Positions 17,851-21,905 of a stretch of DNA of 21,905 nt are shown in pieces. The notes under the pieces were generated by a model. That model saw nothing but the letters and a program-made list of their open reading frames with translations, was not told the DNA's origin and searched no databases. Source of the DNA: Bremia lactucae (Eukaryota > Oomycota > Peronosporomycetes > Peronosporales > Peronosporaceae). Position 1 is the first letter of the stretch. Each line of letters begins with the position of its first letter. Location: assembly GCF_004359215.1 (NCBI RefSeq), contig NC_090613.1, positions 125,751 through 147,655 on the forward strand, written 5' to 3'. The translations under genes and the position numbers were made by a program.

Positions 17851-18620
17851 ATGATGCCGACATTGAAGATGAGAAAGATCTCATCGCAGTGCGCACAAAG
17901 CGCACTGGAAAAGACAAAACAAATGAGTTAGCAGAGGAATTTCTGCTGGCTCCAGAAATAGTAGTCCGTTGTGTACAGGTTTCCATTGCTAACGCAGTTG
18001 ACCGTCAGAATTGGAACGCAGACAAACATGGAAGAGCAAACGTTCTCTCTTTTGAAATTAATGATCTAGTACTACTGTCTTCGGTAAACTTACCAAAGCA
18101 TGTAGTCACTAATGTGGTAGTAGTAAGCTATTACCCAAGTTCATTGGGCCTTCCGTGTACTGCATCGCAGAGGAATGCATGCACAATAGATTTGCCACGT
18201 AGGATGCGACCGCATCCTACGCTTTATGTTGGTCGGCTCCGCCCGTACAATCAGTACGCGGTTTCTTCCGAGGACGGATCTGACCACCCTTTTCAAGAAT
18301 TCCTAAAAGATTCTTGTGGTCACAAACCAGATTCTCATGCCGGGTTGAAGTTCCTCGAAGCCGCGATGAGCAAAAGACAGCTCATCACGAAGAAACGTGA
18401 TATTTCTGTTCGTACTCCATCATGGAGTACGCCCTCTTCGAACGGTCTTCCAACCGTTCGATATAGTGAGCCTGCACCGTCTGCTCCAACGAGTGACACT
18501 TACCACGCTCGTGATCAAGTTTCTCCTCCTACTCCTGGAGGAAGTGATCGAGTTTGTCGATTTTCGAATCTAGATCCGACACATAGGTCGAATCTTATTC
18601 TCCATACCACCGTGATGTGA
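17847..18620 (+). pseudogene. pol: Integrase C-terminal module and pol tail
   Basis: The frame has LAEEFLLAPEIVVRCVQVSI and FEINDLVLLSSVNLPKHVV, then a GPY/F-like region mutated to SYYPSSLGLPCTASQRN, then PRRMRPHPTLYVGRLRPY. The last 130 residues are a Ser/Pro/Thr-rich tail (TPSSNGLPTVRYSEPAPSAP) ending at 18620. I see no chromodomain. The tail ends 38 bp from the stop of convergent ORFx. Confidence 0.8.
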
Positions 18621-18657
18621 AGGGGCAGCGAACGAGTTATCTTACTCACTGGCGCGG

Positions 18658-19778
18658 TTATCCACCTCCATTTGACAGCTGGGATCTTCGTTCCCAGCTG
18701 GTTGTTGCATTGAGGGCCTCGTCCGTCAGTGTGACTAGACCCATATGACGGATCAGAAGTTCCATCGAAAAACACGCGCCACTGGCGCTTTTAAATCTAT
18801 TGCAAAACGTCAATCGCAAAGCGCATCTCGATAGAGATGCAAGCCCTTCCCCAGGGCGAAGAAAGGCAATAGACATCCCCTTTGACTCGCTTCGTGTTGT
18901 CAACACAACACGGACAGGATCACCCCACGTGAGGCATGGAAGTCCTACCTCACATGACAACCGATACAATTTATACCTTGCACCGGTTGGAGTTCGTCTC
19001 TCAAACCTATATCGAATCGGTTACGTATTTGAAGCCAGGCTTCGCGTCCAATTTCTTTGACATTGCAAATGAACGCGCTTCAGACTTGCATCAACGAACT
19101 TTTATCTCGTTTGTTGTTGCCACTGTACCATCGATGCTTAACATAAGCATCGAGATAAATGTCTTCTTCAGCGCGAAAGTTCTTCGCGCTCGACTCAAGG
19201 CCATGTAGCTTTGTCGCAATAAATAAGGGATATTTATTATGAGGAGTTGTCTCTCCAGACAAGCTTTTGACCAGCCGTCCGGGCAAAAGCCAAGGCTACT
19301 TCTTAGGGGGAAGACGAGACAATTTTTCGTCTACGCTTCCCTGAGTGGTACCCACTGAAGCAGATGTACCACAATAACTTCTATTACGATGGGTTACGCC
19401 ATCGTCATCACCACGCACAGAAATATGTACGGGTGACGGCACAGCTACGGTGCTGGCGAAGAGGAATCATCCTCATCGTCGGAACCGAATTTGCTATAGC
19501 AAATGCTACCAGCACGTCTATCCGATTGAGCCATTGTCAGCCGCCTTGACGATGATCAGGCGACTGTTCTGTTCTCCCCGAGTCGGCCATTTCGTCCGAC
19601 TCGCACTCATAGTCGACCTTCAAAGAGGATTCGCATACCCAACACGTGCACCCGCAACATTAAAAGTTACTGATGATAATACTACGGCAGACGGAACATC
19701 TCCCACAAGAGACAATAATGCGTCACCCGCGGCTGCATGAACCGCAGCCGAAGGCTCCGCACCATTCGCACACCGCAT
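18658..19778 (-). pseudogene. Antisense ORFx, unknown function
   Basis: Unknown protein of about 370 codons, antisense to pol and lying wholly between pol and the 3' LTR. ATG at 19778 (MRCANGAEPSAAV), then DALLSL, GSDDEDD (acidic), VRGDDDGVTHR, SVGTTQGS, then the best-conserved core: SLSGETTPHNKYPLFIATKL, AEEDIYLDAYVKHRWYSGN, and LYRLSCEVGLPCLTWGD, FLRPGEG, LRLTFCNRFKSASGACF, HMGLVTLTDEALN, with stop at 18658. Frameshifts and stops interrupt it (for example after SSLMQV). No signal peptide, membrane span or catalytic motif is evident. An acidic N-terminus and a compact Trp/Arg-rich core suggest an intracellular protein. Any antisense transcript would start near the 3' LTR. Confidence 0.75.
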
Positions 19779-19894
19779 GGACTTGTTGTTTATGCGAAAT
19801 AATTTAAATGATGGTTCTGACCAATCAACACCTTTCTAATTAAATTGTCTCATAGTGACCACTCTATCCAATGACAGTCAGAGTGATTATCGTT

Positions 19895-19908
19895 AAAGGG
19901 AGGGATGA
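19895..19908 (+). promoter_or_regulatory. Polypurine tract
   Basis: AAAGGGAGGGATGA lies directly before the 3' LTR start (TGTAAGGGGG at 19909), the position and composition expected for the plus-strand primer of reverse transcription. Confidence 0.85.
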
Positions 19909-20119
19909 TGTAAGGGGGTGTATCGTTACATGAAATTAACAATTAAGGTTGTTAAGGTAGATAATATTTGAAGAATATTACTTTACATAGTACTGTTCGG
20001 AAAGCTTATCCACTGGTATATATATATACTATTATATCTACTTGCTCCGCGGTCCAGTCAGCGCTGGACGCGCGCAAAGAGAGAGACAGATAAGATTTTA
20101 ATCACGTGTTTTGTATTTA
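19909..20119 (+). repeat. 3' LTR, family A subtype I, truncated
   Basis: Matches the first half of the 12464 LTR, including the GTCCAGTCAGCGCTGGAC box (20052-20069), up to TTTTGTA. There it runs into the reversed LTR of the neighbour with a short shared TATA-type sequence at the join. About 210 of 445 bp remain. It pairs with the 12464 LTR by subtype, so both flank one element. Confidence 0.85.
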
Positions 20120-20570
20120 TAACGGGGCACTACGACTTGTACTGCTTCAGTACAAGTCCACTTCACACTGCTTCAGTTGTGAGTGGTGCCTCTCGTAAGG
20201 TGACGTACACTGTACGTGCAGAGGAAGACTTCTCTTAAGACAAGTTAACTTAAGAGGGTAAAATGAAAACTGTATTAATATAGTTAAGTGTCTCTTAATC
20301 TATCTTTGTAAATGCTGACTTAACTATAAACTAATACTAAACATGTAAATGAATTCTTATCTCTATCTTATCTTGTAACTCTCTTTGATTACTTCTACAG
20401 CTGATTAGTCTGCGAAATAAATAGATATAATGGCCTATACCTATTTATGGATAAAAATTCAGGATATTACTATACAAAGTAATATCCTCCAAATATTATC
20501 TACCTTTTAGATAATATATTAATTGACAACCTTTAAGTGTTAATTTCATGTAACGATACACCCCGTTACA
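20118..20570 (-). repeat. LTR, family A subtype II, reversed
   Basis: Near-complete reversed LTR: ACGGGGCAC at 20122 (element 3' end, its terminal TGTA reading TATA) to CCCCGTTACA at 20570 (element 5' end). Twin 3'-end hairpins at 20134-20158 (11-bp stem, 3-nt loop) and 20158-20186; further hairpins at 20461-20488 and 20493-20517. It matches 1-435 rather than 12464-12908 in the subtype-specific middle. Confidence 0.9.
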
Positions 20571-20584
20571 TCACCCCTCCTTTA
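20571..20584 (-). promoter_or_regulatory. Polypurine tract of the inverted element
   Basis: On minus, TTTAAAGGAGGGGTGA-type purine run directly upstream of the LTR start at 20570, the counterpart of 19895-19908. It shows that the 20118 LTR is the 3' LTR of a minus-strand element. Confidence 0.8.
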
Positions 20585-20688
20585 AACGACAATCACTCTG
20601 AATGTCATTAGATGGAGTAGTCGCTATGTGGCCACTTAATTTTTAAAATGATTTGATTGGTCAGATCCGTCATTTTAAATTCCATCGC

Positions 20689-21854
20689 ATGAAGAAACAA
20701 TTCATGCGGGGTGATGATAGTGCTACGCCTTCGGCTGTGGTTCGTGCAGCTGCGAGTGACGCACTATTATCTCTTGCGGTAGACGTTCCGTCTACCGTAG
20801 TGTCTTCCACTCGCACAACACTAGATGTTGCTAGTGCACGTGGTGGTTCACACGTGAATACGACCCCTCTTTGGAGGTCGACTACGAGTGCGGGTCGGAT
20901 GAAGTGGCCGACTCGGGGAGAGTGGAACAGTCGCCTAATATTTGTGGGCTGACTATGAGCCTTCGAATTAGAGGGCTCATTCTGATAGACGTGTAAACAG
21001 TCTATTTGAATCCGACGATGAGGATGATTTCTCATATCCCGTACGATCTCCCGTACGGTCTCCCATTGGGTCATCTGCACGTGTCTCTGTGCAAGGCGAC
21101 GACGATGGCGTAAGCCATCGTAAGAAAAGTCCTTGTGGTACCCCTGCTTCAGTGGGTACCACTCAGGGGAGTGAAGACAGTAACATGTCTCATTTCGCCT
21201 CTGAAAAGAAGCTGTGGCTTTTTTCGAACGGCTTATCAATAGCTTGTCTGGAGAAACTACTCCTCACAATAAATATCCCTTATTTATTGCGACAAAGCTA
21301 CATGGCCTTGATCCCAGCTCGAAGAACTTTCGCGCTGATGAAGATTTTTATCTCGATGCTTTTCTTAAGCATCGATGGTTTAGTGGCAATTATAAGCGAG
21401 ATAAAGTCTCGCTTATGCAAGCTTGGAGTGCGTTCATTCGCAATGTTAAAGACATTGGACTCGAAGCTTGGCTTCAAAAACTTATTGCGAATCGCGTTAA
21501 ATTTGAGAAAAGAACTTCAACCGGTGCAAATTGTAAATTGTATCGGTTGTCACGTGAGGCTGGGCTTCCATGCCTCACGTGGGGTGATTTATCCCTGTCC
21601 GTGTTGTGTAGACAACTCGAAGAGGGTAAAAGGGGATGTCTACTCCCTTTCTTCGCCCTGGGGAAGGGCACGCATTTCTATTGAGATGCGTGACGCGATT
21701 GACGTTTTGCAATCGATTTACAAGCGCCAGGGGCGCGTGTTTCTCGATGGGCCTTCTGAATCATCGGGTCGGTCTCGTCATACTGACGGACGAGGCCCTC
21801 AACGTCAGCAGCCAGCTGGAACGAGGCTCCCAGCTGTCATGTGAAGGTGGATAA
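20689..21854 (+). pseudogene. ORFx of the inverted element
   Basis: ORFx again, antisense to its own element and therefore on + here; function unknown. ATG at 20689 (MKKQFMRGDDSATPSAVV), 88 codons to a stop near 20952, then in shifting frames ESDDEDDF, GDDDGVSHR, SVGTTQGSEDSN, EKKLWL, SLSGETTPHNKYPLFIATKL, ADEDFYLDAFLKHRWFSGN, MQAWSAFIRNV and LYRLSREAGLPCLTWGD. It moves to a third frame for FLRPGEG, LTFCNRFTSARGACF and HRVGLVILTDEALN, ending at 21852-21854. Another frame is open from 21089 to 21844, but homology with 18658-19778 and 4934-5290 follows the frames listed here. Core differences from 18658-19778 are mostly conservative (E/D, I/F, Y/F, V/L). Confidence 0.75.
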
Positions 21855-21905
21855 CCACGCCAGCGAACAAAATAACTCGTTCGCTGCCCCTTCACATCAC
21901 GGTGG

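Larger units (their letters stand above)
13041..19603. other. Dense array of short perfect hairpins through the element
   Basis: By eye, perfect stems of at least 8 bp with loops of 12 nt or less start at 13041, 13348, 13796, 13826, 14206, 14241, 14509, 14577, 14692, 14767, 15120, 15897, 15927, 16039, 17324, 17513, 17887, 18198, 18411, 18438, 18676, 19131, 19170, 19218, 19489 and 19579. The longest are 14577-14602 (13 bp, no loop), 14692-14718 (12 bp, loop 3) and 17513-17538 (12 bp, loop 2). Many 7-bp stems lie between them. Random sequence of this length should give about one such stem. See findings. Confidence 0.85.
12464..20119 (+). mobile_element. Family-A Ty3/gypsy LTR retrotransposon, near full length
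   Basis: Order: 5' LTR (12464-12908), leader, gag, protease, RT, RNase H, integrase, antisense ORFx (18658-19778), polypurine tract (19895-19908), truncated 3' LTR. The two LTRs share subtype-I sequence and clear divergence, so the insertion is not recent. Premature stops (13214, 16061, 16307, 17275) and frameshifts disable it. No target-site duplication can be tested because the 3' LTR is broken at the junction with an inverted neighbour. Its defining oddities are the antisense ORF and the dense hairpins. Confidence 0.9.
18606..21905. repeat. Large imperfect inverted repeat (tail-to-tail elements)
   Basis: 18606-20119 and 20118-21905 are inverted relative to each other, with arms of 1.5-1.8 kb meeting inside two LTRs at about 20118. 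Arms diverge by point changes and indels, and the left LTR lacks its second half. The right arm is cut by the window. Confidence 0.85.
20118..21905 (-). mobile_element. Second family-A element, inverted, 3' end only
   Basis: From right to left on minus: end of pol (the CACCGTGATGTGAAGGGGC block at 21883-21905 equals 18606-18630), antisense ORFx, polypurine tract and 3' LTR. The rest lies beyond the window. Base differences and a different LTR subtype show it is a separate insertion rather than a copy of its neighbour. Confidence 0.85.

Noticed and set aside
17847..18620. Chromodomain in the integrase tail
   Set aside because: No aromatic-cage pattern or the usual chromodomain core is visible; the tail is Ser/Pro/Thr-rich and low complexity.
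13603..19740. CRISPR-like array from the many short inverted repeats
   Set aside because: The repeats are palindromes of different sequence, not a constant direct repeat with spacers, and they lie within retrotransposon genes.
18658..19778. ORFx as an env-like gene
   Set aside because: Antisense orientation, no signal peptide or membrane-spanning segment in the conserved frame, and a charged N-terminal region.
1..20119. Repeat-induced point mutation as the cause of the stops
   Set aside because: A few stops fit G-to-A (for example Trp to TAG at 11301), but others are A/T transversions and many lesions are indels; no overall C-to-T bias is evident by eye and RIP is not established in oomycetes.
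21089..21844. The longest open frame (251 codons) as the real ORFx reading
   Set aside because: Similarity to 18658-19778, 4934-5290 and 6081-6345 follows the other two frames in this region; the long frame agrees with the homologues only in its first part.

Overview
The window is a transposable-element graveyard from a eukaryote, most likely an oomycete (Phytophthora or downy-mildew type; inferred from the gag and pol sequences, which I recognise as the Ty3/gypsy type common in those genomes). I found no intact host gene, no rRNA or tRNA and nothing prokaryotic. Almost everything belongs to two Ty3/gypsy LTR-retrotransposon families, here called A and B, and to one Mutator-like (MULE) DNA transposon.

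Layout. 1-435: reversed family-A LTR cut by the window edge. 450-690: unidentified protein fragment. 690-4926: decayed family-A pol (protease, RT, RNase H, integrase) on +, followed by the C-terminal half of an antisense ORF ('ORFx', 4934-5290, -) and an inverted gag piece (5312-5680, -). 6081-6345: divergent N-terminal half of ORFx on +. 6620-7174: family-B gag on -. 7200-8345: MULE transposase core in pieces of both orientations, with an 86-bp tandem duplication. 8931-9307: LTR pieces. 9473-11600: scrambled family-B element, with the second half of RT inverted and placed upstream of gag/protease. 12030-12463: MULE C-terminus. 12464-20119: best-preserved family-A element: LTR, gag, protease, RT, RNase H, integrase, antisense ORFx, polypurine tract, truncated LTR. 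20118-21905: a second family-A element of a different LTR subtype, inverted and joined tail to tail through the LTRs.

Two things stand out. First, family A carries a gene-sized antisense ORF (about 370-390 codons) between pol and the 3' LTR. It is present in at least three copies, and the substitutions between the two best copies are mostly conservative amino-acid changes. I cannot assign its product a function. Second, family A is tiled with short, mostly perfect hairpins (stems 7-13 bp, tiny loops) through LTR, gag, pol and ORFx. Diverged copies show two-sided compensatory changes, and one premature stop in RT coincides with a base change that improves arm pairing. This points either to an RNA-wide folding constraint or to template-switch (quasi-palindrome) correction by the element's reverse transcriptase.

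Every polyprotein here is interrupted by stops or frameshifts, so no copy looks autonomous as read, although RT and integrase catalytic residues survive in the 12464-20119 element.
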